Assembly: GCA_021234155.1 (NCBI GenBank)
Contig: JAJEKV010000041.1
Span: 3,276,829 to 3,340,828 of the forward strand
Direction: 5' to 3'
Length of the DNA: 64,000 bases
Origin: Isoetes taiwanensis
Taxonomy: Eukaryota > Streptophyta > Lycopodiopsida > Isoetales > Isoetaceae
Shown here: one piece after another, positions 15,005-24,790 of the stretch
Layout: each line of letters starts with the position of its first letter
Numbering within the stretch: position 1 is the stretch's first letter
Notes under the pieces: model-generated
Told to the model about the DNA's origin: nothing
Database searches by the model: none
The model's input: only the letters and a program-made list of their open reading frames with translations
Made by a program: the position numbers and the translations under genes

Positions 15005-16870
15005 CAGATAGCAGCTGGTCATACGTGTGTTGCACCAGCTCTGGAGCATGCGCATATAAGAGAGCTCTTGTATTGTCATCATCGTCTGCTGAAACACATT
15101 CCGAAAAATTCATAGATATAAAACAAGCCAATAATTAAAAAGATAAAACTTGCCTAAATTGCTCTTACAAGATGAAGACATATGGAATCAAGAAGCATGC
15201 TCCCTTTGTCTCTAGGATGGAACCGTGGACCAACTCTTCTAATAATTGTGCACGCTTCAGCTACACCATTCATGCTTATAGCCTAGTCCAATAACCTTGT
15301 CCATGTTCCTCCATGATAATGTTATCAGAATGTCCTGCGTAATGTGAAAAATGAATCATTTCCAAGCATGCCTACATAGACACCATCTCAAAATTGAGTT
15401 AACCTCGTCTATGGACATCTTCATAATAATTTTAACTGCACTATGTCAGACCTCGCAAAGTTCAAAACGCACTATACATTCATTATGAAGTTGAATTATA
15501 CTTTTGAGTTTATGAGCTAACTCATCTGCCTTCTCATTACCAGCAGTGGCACGAAACTTATCAATTGCATGTGCAAGTGTTGTACTAGATGACAGATATT
15601 GCAAGGTTAACAGATTATGCCTTACCAACAACGCATCTCAATGCATCATAAATTTTAATTTGGAAGCATAAAACTGCAAGTTATCGTTCAAGGAGCTCTA
15701 GCAAATTATCTTCTACAATTCAGAAGGAGCATACCATGACTTATAGTCCATGTTTGAACAACTGCATTACTAAGATAATTAAACCTGGAAATTTGAAATG
15801 ACAACCAACCTAGCAACACAATACATAAGTAAGCTTCTTTCATTTAATCAAAAGGAAAAAAAAAAATCAGCTAATAGTGCATACCCTTGTTCAAGTGTGA
15901 GTTGTTGAGAACCTTCAACTTTCCGCCTTTCAGCAAGACGTAAAAGCAGATGTGCTGTTAATGCATGTTCTCCTTTATTAACATAATACCCTGACAACAA
16001 TTTCAAATACTTTGCCTGCTCCATGGATAATGGCTGCAAGACATGTATCATGGACGGTGCAGATGGTACTGGACTTCTCACACATAGTCTATAGTTTGTG
16101 CACATGGAAAGGTTAAACAGTAAGAAAATCACACGATGTTTGTTAACCCTAGGAAATCAAAATCCTTTCACTTTGTGGTTAATGCGTTACTTACAAAGGA
16201 ACAATTACCTTTCTTGACTGAAAAATTTCCAATACTTTGCAAGAATAGGACCAGATCTGGACCATCAAATTTAAGTAGTTCACATTCTAGACCAAGTTCA
16301 ATCATTGTTTGGTATACTTATTCATGGAAAGCACGATCAGACCATCTTAGACTAATTGGACAATTTGCCTTACATGAACATCTCGAGCTGCTACATCAAT
16401 AATATGATGTGCACCAACAAGCCTTCCTGGAGACTTGAACTCTAGTCGATGAGAGGAAACACTGTTGTAACACTATTGTTGTACTGCAAGTGATTCAAGA
16501 TAAAGACTCTCATTAATATGCTCATTAAATGCATTTTCAATGGGATCTGAGGCCTTAGCTTTATGCATAGGCAAATCAATTACAGCCTCATAGAACCTAT
16601 CCAGGATAATTAGATAATATAAACATGCTGAACTTTCCACTAGCATCAGAAGAAAGACGACAAACTTACCTTCAATCTTAACCATTGGCAGACTTGTAAC
16701 CTTCTCTAGCAAGCTTACGCTCTCTTGCAAGCATTTGTTGCTCCTCACTATCAGCTGCTGATGCCGCTCGTTCTAGACATTTAACATCTTGATAAAATGT
16801 ATAAACTGACTTGTTATAGTAACTAGGACACCCTTCATGCAATTTAGTGTTGATATCATCAACAATGCCC
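15005..16870 (-). pseudogene. NUP155: NUP155 nucleoporin C-terminal half, pseudogene
   Basis: Exon-like blocks on the minus strand follow the C-terminal order of plant NUP155, an inner-ring scaffold nucleoporin. They are: 16670-16870 (LHEGCPSYYNKSVYTFYQ, VKCLERAAS), 16480-16596 (FYEAVIDLPMHKAKASDP), about 16215-16385 (MIELGLECELLKFDGPDLV), 15895-16070 (ALTAHLLLRLAERR, LTLEQ), 15450-15610 (ELAHKLKSIIQLHNE), 15178-15290 (GVAEACTIIRRVGPRFHP) and 15005-15110 (ELVQHTYDQLLSD, MPSP). Introns have GT and AG borders. In-frame damage includes a stop at HE-stop-VY in the third block, a frameshift in the first, and loss of a conserved Trp in FELCEV. The N-terminal half is absent; upstream sequence instead holds a VPS24 exon. 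Confidence 0.85.
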
Positions 16871-17720
16871 CTGCCATCAAGGAATATATAATACTTTAGA
16901 AATATGCATAGGCTAAAAAATATGCTCTTAAAAATCGTGCAAAAATTAAAACTTAATATACCAAGCACTTCTACAAGTGCTGCAATGAGCTAGTTGAGGA
17001 ACAAACAAGTTGGTGAAACGTGAGCTGCACAAGCTGGCGATGTACGTGGCATTTAACCTTTGAGCTAGCCGGGTATGATCATGTCATGAGGTCGTGTCAT
17101 GTCATGTCATGTCATGCACATATCTTCTGTATGTTTCTGTAGCCAATAAAACCATGCTCTTTGCTAACATTTATGCTTAAAGACATGTGTTCATTCTAAT
17201 GGCCCAGAAAAGAGAGTCAAATAACTGAGGTTGCAGAGTCTTCTTTCTTTAGTAAGTTACATTCCGTATCTTCTACAGTTGCACGAATCCAGAACGTTTA
17301 TTAGAGAAAAAGGCCACAGGGGCAGAGGTCTTCCCCTCTTAGGAGCAATCAGAGCAACTTGGGATATCTTCCCCAGCTAAAGATCCTCCTGCACATCACT
17401 AGATTACAGCACGGGACAATGTGCTTATTTCCTAACTCGTCCAGTTTACATCCTTCTCCATGAGTAACCAAATGGCATAAGCATGTTACTCCAAAACAAT
17501 AAACAAATGCAAGCCCTCAAGTTTTTTTTGTGATGTTTAGTTCTTGAGCTTACAAATTTTCAATAGCCTGTCCAAATTTTCATAACTTGTATTACAGCCA
17601 ATTTTGATAGGGACCTGTCACTGTTCTAAGTGTCAATAACCCAGCAACTCTTGAGGGAAAAAGTAGCACCAGACCATATGTGAGAAGATGGGTATAGAGA
17701 TGAAGCAATAGAGCATCACA
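16871..17720. other. Intergenic, one (GTCAT)n microsatellite
   Basis: No exon recognised on either strand. A short GTCAT repeat lies at about 17,080-17,116. Further NUP155 exons that should lie here if the gene were whole are missing. Confidence 0.55.
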
Positions 17721-17721
17721 C

Positions 17722-17806
17722 CTTTGCTGATGCTGGATCATTTCGTTTGACTGCTTCTTTTATAGCTTTTTGCACATTCTTTTCCTCACGTTGTATATAT
17801 GAATAT
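17722..17806 (-). pseudogene. VPS24: VPS24 (CHMP3-like, ESCRT-III) exon 2
   Basis: The minus strand encodes QREEKNVQKAIKEAVKRNDP followed by ASAK, matching the second part of the N-terminal core helix of plant VPS24, an ESCRT-III subunit that polymerises on endosomal membranes. The 3' border is a proper donor (AAG then GTGTGA at 17721-17716). The 5' border is damaged: the expected acceptor AG before GATATT reads TTTTG, and about 8 extra bases (ATATATAC) interrupt the GATATTCAACGT order. Later exons of VPS24 are not seen downstream. The companion exon lies at 39,988-40,090, 22 kb upstream on the same strand, separated by the CACTA element. Confidence 0.8.
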
Positions 17807-18121
17807 CAAAATAGGAAAGAGTATTTATGACCAGAGCGAGGAGACATCCAGAGACCAGTTCTCTGTAACAAAGGGAAAGCTCTTGCATAAATCCATGCTT
17901 AGAATTTGCAAACTCGGCTTTCTAGTTTAACAATAAAGATCTCTCACAATTAGCAACTCATCTTACTAATTAATCAAATGAAGAGATCTAGAGTTGTCTA
18001 AATTAGTTCTGAGATTGCATCATGTACGAAACCCTGGAATTTAGGGTAAATGATTATATCACAAGAACTAAGAGGAGATTCACTGAATTGTGGTCATTAC
18101 AAGCAAATGGATCACTTAATC

Positions 18122-18537
18122 CACTACAAAAAAATTGCCCTGTTACGACGTCTATTACGACGTCCAGACGTCGTTTGAACGTCGATGAACGACGCCAAAA
18201 AGTCGATGAACGACGCCTATAACGATGTCTGCACGTCGTTTTACGACGCGGACGCGTCACTATACGCGTCACTATACGCGTCGCAACGGTGTCGTCTTAA
18301 AGCGACGACGTGACGTCGTTCAACGACGCCACATACGTGGTTCGCCGCCACGGGCGCTACCGCGGCGATGGCGTCGGCCCGAGGTTCTTGGCGATGGCGA
18401 CCGTGGTTGACGCCGTTTAACGACGTCACGCATTACGCGGCGACCACGCCGGGCGGCTAGCGTGGCGTTACCCGGCGCAGATTCTTGACGTGGCGATACG
18501 TAAGCAACGTCGTTTAACGACGTTGCTTACGTGTATT
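18122..18537. repeat. Left subterminal repeat arm of the CACTA element
   Basis: Dense array of ACGTCGTT, AACGACG and GACGTCG-type motifs, many as short palindromes (e.g. CGTCGTTTAACGACG at 18,517-18,531), in a GC- and CpG-rich block that ends sharply at an A/T run at 18,538. In CACTA elements such motifs bind the element-encoded TNPA-like protein. Confidence 0.75.
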
Positions 18538-18795
18538 AAAAAAAAAAATTTAAATTTTTTTTTAATAAATTGAAAAAAATAATAATAATACATTTATTAT
18601 GAATGAAGTTAATACATTTAATTTAAAGCCTATAAAATGAATTTAACCAATAAAGAAATATAAGATTTTAATGTCATTAAATGATGTCGCTTAAATATAT
18701 TAAAAAAATACAAAAATAAATGAAGCCCCAATTTTTTTAGCTAAATACATTAATCAATAAATTAAGCTAAATACATTAATCAATACATTAAGCAT

Positions 18796-19205
18796 ATTGA
18801 AAATTAAATGCTTACACGGGTACAAGGTGTAAAGTTGTTTTGCACAAACAACGATTTGCTAGGAGTGTACATGCAAAACAATAAATTTAATGATTAGTAA
18901 AATATTAGTATAAATAAACAACTTAAAGGAAAAAAAATGGAAAATCAATGGGGAGGGGTGGTTTCAATGACGTCCCTTCTTGGATAACAATTTAACCTAA
19001 ATAAAGCATTAGTATTTTATTAGCGTATTGAAAAAATTAAATCCTTACCGAAGAGGTGCCAACTTGTTTTGCAAGAACAACACATTTTGGTTTGTACATG
19101 CAAAACAAAAATTCAATGATTAGAAAGAAATAGTATAAAACAACTAATAAGGAAAAATTTTTGAAAGAAGAAGAAGGGTCTAGCCTTTTAACGACGCCTT
19201 CTTAG
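18796..19205. repeat. Direct duplication of about 190 bp inside CACTA
   Basis: Two diverged copies, about 18,796-18,990 and 19,025-19,205. Both contain TGTTTTGCA...AACAAC, TACATGCAAAACAA, AATGATTAG and a terminal GACGTCCCTTCTTGG or GACGCCTTCTTAG. Confidence 0.6.
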
Positions 19206-19455
19206 ATGGGAAAAAATTAGAAGAAGAATGGAAGAATTCAAGAAGAAAAGGCTAAGAAGAAGAGGAGGAACCCAAAATGGGGAGGAAGAATACTGAAGAA
19301 GATGAAGCGAAAGAGGAGGATTAAGAGTAAGAATTTGAATAAGAGGAGGAAGAAGTAGTATAAGAGGAGGAAGAATCGAAGAAGAAGATGACAAAGGGAA
19401 TGGAAGAATATGTATGGAAGAAGGATGCAAGAATGGAAGAAGAAGAATGAACGTT
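19160..19455 (+). repeat. Purine-rich (GAA/GGA) tract
   Basis: About 300 bp in which nearly all bases on the plus strand are A or G, built from irregular GAAGAAGA and GAGGAGGA runs. No stable reading frame was found. It may be low-complexity sequence or an acidic/basic coding remnant of the transposon. Confidence 0.6.
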
Positions 19456-19684
19456 GAAGAAAGAACAAACAACAAATACAAAAAGCCCTAAATCTACCCA
19501 AAAACAAGTTTAGATTCAAAAAATGAGTTGGTTGATCCGTGCACATACCTTATGAAGCTTGTCTTACACTTAGAATAGACCCCAAAGTAGATCCGCGCCG
19601 AAAATTGCCTCAAAAAACGCTCCTCCATAAGCTTTGCTTGCTCGAAAATAAGCGGCGGGATTGCCGCCTGTTTTCGATTTAAAT

Positions 19685-19795
19685 CACAGGTCGTCGTTTA
19701 ACGACGTCGTGACGTCGTTGAACGACGACAAAAAACGTCGTTGAACGACGTTTGTAACGACGTTTTTTTTTTTTACGACGATTTTTTTTTTTTTA
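19685..19795. repeat. Third cluster of ACGACGT-type motifs
   Basis: A separate block with GTCGTCGTTTAACGACG, GACGTCGTTGAACGACG and two ACGACG-poly(T) steps, ending in a T run followed by AGCACACC. It looks like the right arm of a short CACTA derivative whose terminal GTAGTG has been lost. It may also be an internal duplicate of the arm. No ATC duplication follows it. Confidence 0.55.
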
Positions 19796-20373
19796 GCACA
19801 CCAGCCTAACCAAGCCTACAACCTTTCTTGCAATTCTAGCCTATCCACGTAGCACCTCCACCTCATCAAAAATTGATGTGGCATTAGTTTTACCGTTAAA
19901 TTTTTTTTTCCGAGATCTACGGCTATCGAAATTAAAAAATAGGCAAAAATTGGCCAGGGAGATGGAGGAGGTCACGAATAACTACTTCCATGGAGCCTCT
20001 TGCTTTCTAATTTCATGTTTTGTCAGATCAGAGATCGATCCTTTGTGGTAAAAAGCCCCTCTCTGCTTTTGGCTTTGGTCCTCTGCTTCTCCATTCTTGT
20101 TGCTTTTCGTTGCCGTAGTCTTTCCATGTGCCGTTGGCTGGACTGGAAGATTTGCACGACGGGCCCTTTTTTTTTCCTTTAAGTCGAAAATGTTAAGCAA
20201 GAGCCTTTGGATCTTCATCGGCCTTGCCGAATCCGTCTCATTGCGCCATACCTTCCTGGATCTGTTTGGATTATTAACCAAGTATGTGATCTTTTTTTTG
20301 TTCATCTTTCTATTTCGTTTTTGATGAGCTATATCTGTAGACTTATGGCACAAAATCTAGGATAAAAAAGAAT

Positions 20374-20530
20374 CACAATGGCGACAGATGAAAACCTAGA
20401 CAGGGATGTAGCCTTCTGGAAATTGAAAACAAAGATTGAAAACAAGGTTAAGTTTTTAAATCACAGTTTTGCATTGAATCACAGGTGCTTGAGAGGACTC
20501 TACAACTTTCTATTCATTATTACCAGGTGC
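20374..20530 (+). other. Candidate captured exons (ATG exon plus one more)
   Basis: MATDENLDRDVAFWKLKTKI then ENK ends at an AAG/GTTAAG donor at 20,443. An AG acceptor at 20,483 resumes with VLERTLQLSIHYYQ and ends at a second donor, CAG/GTGCTA. Two consecutive short exons with matching borders inside a CACTA element suggest transduplicated host sequence. I do not recognise the protein. Confidence 0.4.
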
Positions 20531-20629
20531 TATATATAAACACATTCTTGCCTTTACAAAAACGATCAGCTTAGAGGGGCTGCAAAATTGTCTCATTCTC
20601 TATAGGTGCGCAGATGTTGGAGCGCAGTA

Positions 20630-20802
20630 TTTCCTCTTGCAGTGTTCTTGTTGGAGCAGATGCACAAAACGGATATTCCATGGAAGCTTTCCAACTTCTA
20701 ATGCAAATGCATTTGCAAGGTATGATGCCTAATCATCCAACTCTTAGTAGCATTCTGTATGCATGTAGAAATGCTAATATCATAGGTGAAGACTGCTTAT
20801 AA
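20630..20802 (+). pseudogene. PPR protein fragment (plus)
   Basis: Encodes GADAQNGYSMEAFQLLMQMH then EG-like LQGMMPNHPTLSSILYACRN, the typical order of a plant PLS-class pentatricopeptide repeat (A..G...EA..LF..M...G..P...T....L.AC). It starts near a possible acceptor and ends in a stop at 20,800. Such proteins bind organellar RNA. Only about one and a half repeats remain, so it is a fragment inside the CACTA element. Confidence 0.75.
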
Positions 20803-21224
20803 TATATGCCATGTGTAGCAGTTTACAGCAAATATAGCCTCTGCCTTGCTCTCATTTTATGCACTCTGCATGCCTCCAGGTACATTTTTGCAGCAAATAT
20901 TTTTCTCTATATGAACGTGTGCTTGGAAAAAGGAATCCAAGCAGGGGTGCAAAAGCATGTCATTGTCGAGCAATTCTACAGTGTCTAGTGTCTGCCAGTC
21001 TACCTTCCCCAAGACATCAATGAAGCAGCTATCATGTACCAAGTTTTGGCATTTATGTTATTCATTCTTGCAGATGGCCATGTTGTAAGTCATATTCTGG
21101 TGTCTGTTGAAAGCATATAATTGCATTTTTCCTCTTTCTTATAACTTGTACTACATAGAGAATTTGCTCAAACAGATAAAGAGACTTCTTTGAATTTCCA
21201 TGTTCAATGTGCTAGGAAAATACA

Positions 21225-21500
21225 TCATGCTGCATCAATGTGTTGCATGAAACAATATTCTACACAGGCTTTTTTTGAAGGGTTCAAATTACCAAACAGA
21301 TCATGTTTGCATTTCGGATGACACAACAGTCCATGGGATGATATCTTTGTGAAATGATGGAAGGCTGCCTCTATATCACAAGAATGAATAAGCTGAAATT
21401 CTATCATTATACACAAGGCCACAACTGACCTTGGCATTTTTTGAAAGAGCTGGAAAGCTTGCTCTACCATCTCTAATTTAGAGTATGTGAAAGCTGCCAT
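21225..21500 (-). pseudogene. PPR protein fragment (minus)
   Basis: The minus strand reads YSKLEMVEQAFQLFQKMPRS then VVALCIMIEF and CDIEAAFHHFTKISSHG, again PLS-type PPR sequence (Y.K...V..A..LF..MP...VV....MI). The conserved SWN after VV is degraded to ALC. Orientation is opposite to the fragment at 20.6 kb, so the two are not simply consecutive exons of one gene in place. Rearranged capture is the likely cause. Confidence 0.72.
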
Positions 21501-21852
21501 GGAAGATGATGTTTACAGTTCAAAACTGTCATTAGAAGACCTCAATTTGTTATTCAATCTGCATATACAACGGTACACTAACAAATATAAACCGTCTGCA
21601 CACACCAATTTCATCTGCTATTCCACTAGATGCTGACCAAAAATTTGTACTTGCATCTTCAGTGCTGTAAAAAAAAGCGTGGATTATACATGCTAAAATC
21701 GAAGTGCTCATTTTATTCATGGCTATGCATGTATGGATCATCTGGTGGCTAAACCTTAACATCTCTATCAGGATATCTTTACAGCCTAGTAAAGCTTAGA
21801 ACATCATAATCAATGATTATATACAGTGGAAGAAGAGCTCGAATTTGCACCT

Positions 21853-22036
21853 CTATATAGAAGCTACGAAATTGGCCTGGCTACATGGAGCTCTTTGGCC
21901 TGGTGTCTTGACAGGAAAATATTGGAAAAAGCTATCAAAGAGACTTATGAAAAGTGCCCACATAAGTTTGCAGATGCATAAGAAAGCTTGCATGTTTCCA
22001 TATATATCTTCATCTTCAGCTTGTGTGAAGTTATGA
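21853..22036 (+). pseudogene. Possible further PPR-like fragment
   Basis: Weak similarity only: the plus strand ends in a segment resembling the SACVKL that closes many PPR repeats. The rest is not convincing. It is listed because it lies next to two clear PPR fragments. Confidence 0.3.
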
Positions 22037-22162
22037 ATCATCCCAGTCTCATGTTTGTTAAGAAATTAGTAGGAGCAACACAAGATATAGAATTAGTTAT
22101 AATTTAGTCTTTGTTGTATTATTATACTACAAGGTTGTGAATACAATTTCATCCACATGTAT

Positions 22163-22320
22163 TGTAACGTTCCTAACCGACATGCCCTTAACCAACTGGG
22201 CAAAACCGTCTAGACGTTTATGAGTAGTCGCTTCTACCCATTTATGCCGGTGTCTCGGAAACGCCCCACAGGCAGATTCAAGGTTCGAATACTCGAGCGG
22301 TCTACCATGGGTCCGTTACA
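22163..22320 (-). repeat. TRIM LTR (3' side)
   Basis: 158 bp, nearly identical to 22475-22632 (a few substitutions). Its TG...CA ends are inverted (TGTAACG / CGTTACA). Confidence 0.92.
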
Positions 22321-22474
22321 GTCTCTTCCACTAGAACTATGCTCGTCCTCGAGCATCCAAGGCTATACCATGTCTATGTCATACCATGTCACAATGATTA
22401 CCAAGTCTTTGCAAATTACCCATGCATATAGGCACCCATGGAGACTCGAACTCGAGACCTGCTCTGATACCAAC

Positions 22475-22632
22475 TGTAACGTTCCTAACCGACATGCCCT
22501 TAACCAACTGGGCAAAACCGTCTAGACGTTTATGAGTAGTCGCTTCTACCCATTTATGCCGGTGTCTCGGGAACGCCCCACAGGCACATTCAAGGTTCGA
22601 ATACTCGAGCGGCCTACCATGGGTCCGTTACA
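22475..22632 (-). repeat. TRIM LTR (5' side)
   Basis: 158 bp partner of 22163-22320. The tRNA-iMet primer-binding site lies two bases inside it. Confidence 0.92.
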
Positions 22633-22954
22633 TGTATGAATGTGCAAGTAGCTGAAAAGATTATTGTCCCTCATCAACACTGTTCCTGAAGTTCTGAAGG
22701 TCTCAATATTGCAGTAAAAAATGGAAAAAGTTTGTGCTCCAACTCATACTGGCTCAACGATTTGTGATGATAGAGGTGCATTTCATGAATATTGTTAGAG
22801 GTGCATTTCATGAATATTGTGTGAATATGCAGTAATCTACTATTTACTTATGTTGCTTTACTTATTGCACCATGAAGGGTAAACATTTGTTATTATGTTG
22901 TTCTATCTGGCTAGTATAAAGAGTCGTGACAATAGAGATAAAAGGGCAGAAGCT

Positions 22955-23427
22955 TGACAATAGAGATAAAAGGCAGAGCTTCAGGCTATGACAATAGGTG
23001 CAGAGCAGCAATGAAGATCAGGAAAATGCAGTTTCACTTTTCCTTAATTAGAGCCCATGCAATAAGAGCATTTGTTTTTTCCTCAGGGGTATTTGCCTCC
23101 TTTCCATAATCTAGAGCTCTTATTATTCTTTGGAAGCTACTTTTGATCTGAGCATCTTATCTTGGAATGTGTTGTGTTTGTCCCCTTACAAAAAAAAAGT
23201 ATGACAATAGAGATAAAAGGGCAGAGCTTCAGGCTATGACAATAGGTGCAGAGCAACAATGAAGATCAGGAAAGTGCATGCCGTTTCGCTTTTCCTTAAT
23301 TAGAGCCCATGCAATAAGAGCATTTTTTTTCCTCAAGGGTATTTGCCTTCTTTCCATAATCTAAAGCTCTTGTTATTCTTTGGAAGCTACTTTTGATCTG
23401 AGTATCTTATCTTGGAATGTGTTGTTT
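22955..23427 (+). repeat. Direct duplication of about 225 bp
   Basis: Copy A at about 22,955-23,177 and copy B at about 23,203-23,427. Both run from TGACAATAGAGATAAAAGG through AGAGCTTCAGGCTATGACAA to CATCTTATCTTGGAATGTG (GTATCTTATC in B), separated by a short A-rich spacer. Also inside the CACTA element. Confidence 0.85.
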
Positions 23428-23794
23428 CTAGTACCAAGGAAAGTTAGAGTTTCCATTATCGAAGATACATTGCTAGAAAGAAAGTATTATGGACTAAGTA
23501 TTTCAAAAATATTCACCATCATGCACGTAGAGGCTCAAGTATTTCAGATCTGTCTAGTTGCTTACACAACGCCAAGCATGCCAGATTATCCCAAAGTAGA
23601 TTATCCCAACACTGCATAGAGGATTGTAGATACATGACCCTACAATGGATATGACCATTTGTTTAATGCTTTACACTTACCGCCAATTACATCAGTTGCA
23701 GCTTATGTTTGTGTACCTGTATTATGATCCTCTGACAGCCTTTTTTCTTGCATGCATTTGAACACTTGGGAGCCGCACATTTAACTACATATAC

Positions 23795-23855
23795 AAGAAG
23801 AAGAAGAAGAAGAAGAAGAAGAAGAAGAAGAAGAAGAAGAAGAAGAAGAAGAAGA
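23795..23855 (+). repeat. (GAA)n at left border of the PLE
   Basis: About 60 bp of GAA triplets directly before the 5' pseudo-LTR. Confidence 0.95.
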
Positions 23856-24538
23856 GGAAAAAGATAAAATATGGGATGAGGGGCATTTTTATTAAAGCCA
23901 TTGTTGTGGCTCCATATGATTAAGGGGCAAGTTAATAATTTTGATTGCATTGTAGAAGGATAATAAAATATAATTTGAATGTGTGCCCTTTAGGCTTCAA
24001 GTTGGATGGTGTGTGTTTTTAGACGTTGGAAAGGAGTACCATAGGAGTGAGGCTTTTCAAAATGGTCAAGGGATGTATTATACAAAAGAGAAAAAGGGGG
24101 GAAGTTAATAGTAAAGGTATTGTATGGTTTTGGTGGTTGAAGGTTTAAAATTGTTAAGGGGAAAGTTAAGATTCACGTTGTCTAATGGTTTTGTAGGAAA
24201 TCGTATAAGGGGAAGGACATGTGTCACGAGGCCTAATGGGTGTGTGAGTATAAAGGTAAGAATATTAATGGGAAAACCTAGGTATGAATTTGACCAATAC
24301 GATTAAAATAAGATGCCTTTAAAATATGATGGTTAAGATATGGATAATTTTAAGTTATGGAATGAGTAGAAAATTCAATAGTCTAGGTCTTTGGCGAAAA
24401 AATGGCAGTAGGTTATGGCTTCTGGAAATTTCCCTGGCCGCGTCCATGACCGCCGGATTGATCCTGGGAAGGTTTGCATGCCGATAGGGACTTCTAGATA
24501 TGGCTAACAGAGGATTCGCACTTAGTCGGTGAGGCATC

Positions 24539-24545
24539 TATAAAA
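24539..24545 (+). promoter_or_regulatory. TATA box in 5' pseudo-LTR
   Basis: TATAAAA in GGCATCTATAAAAGGACTGG, conserved in the other pseudo-LTR. It lies about 80 bp upstream of the small ORF ATG, a sensible distance for element transcription starting in the repeat. Confidence 0.6.
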
Positions 24546-24619
24546 GGACTGGAGTGATCGGATGGCATTACTGTGGGCTGGTTACAAGGAGTCATTGCAA
24601 GGAGACAGGAAGATACAAG

Positions 24620-24790
24620 ATGCCAAAGGGCAAGTATGAACGTAAACCTGGTAACAAGAGCAAGGCGCAGCTGGCGGGCAATCTACCGCCGAAGAAATTT
24701 GCAAAGGTGGGCTATGAAAAAAAGCAGGCAACTTTTCAAAAAGGGCCACGACAAGAGGCCAGTGGAGGCGACAAAAATCAGGTCAGATAA
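24620..24790 (+). CDS. Small Lys-rich ORF in 5' pseudo-LTR
   Basis: 56 codons from ATGCCAAAGGGC (start MPKGKYERKPGNKSKAQL, very rich in Lys, Gly and Gln, strongly basic). The same frame can be read upstream to an ATG at 24,554. The nucleotide sequence of this block appears identical in the 3' pseudo-LTR, while neighbouring sequence differs. The frame ends 12 bases after a good donor, CAG/GTCAGA (24,778-24,783), and a CAG acceptor lies at 25,640-25,642, so it could be a first exon spliced to ORF1. No known domain. Nucleic-acid binding is only a guess from composition. Confidence 0.45.
   Translation: MPKGKYERKPGNKSKAQLAGNLPPKKFAKVGYEKKQATFQKGPRQEASGGDKNQVR

Larger units (their letters stand above)
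22163..22632 (-). mobile_element. TRIM retrotransposon (470 bp)
   Basis: Two 158-bp direct repeats (22163-22320 and 22475-22632), each TGTAACG...CCGTTACA, flank a 154-bp interior. The 5-bp target duplication TGTAT is present on both sides (22158-22162 and 22633-22637). Read on the minus strand, the interior starts two bases after the LTR with TGGTATCAGAGC (22461-22472), the primer-binding site for initiator-methionine tRNA. It ends with a purine run GGAAGAGAC next to the other LTR. There is no coding capacity. This is the structure of a terminal-repeat retrotransposon in miniature, mobilised by other LTR elements. Confidence 0.93.

Noticed and set aside
18122-19797. A short stand-alone CACTA element of 1.7 kb
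   Set aside because: The right side ends in a T run followed by AGCACACC, without GTAGTG and without an ATC duplication. The end at 39,939 has both.
22270-22470. tRNA gene, because of GGTTCGAATAC and CTCGAACTCGAG stretches
   Set aside because: No cloverleaf can be built. These lie in the LTR and primer-binding region of the TRIM.
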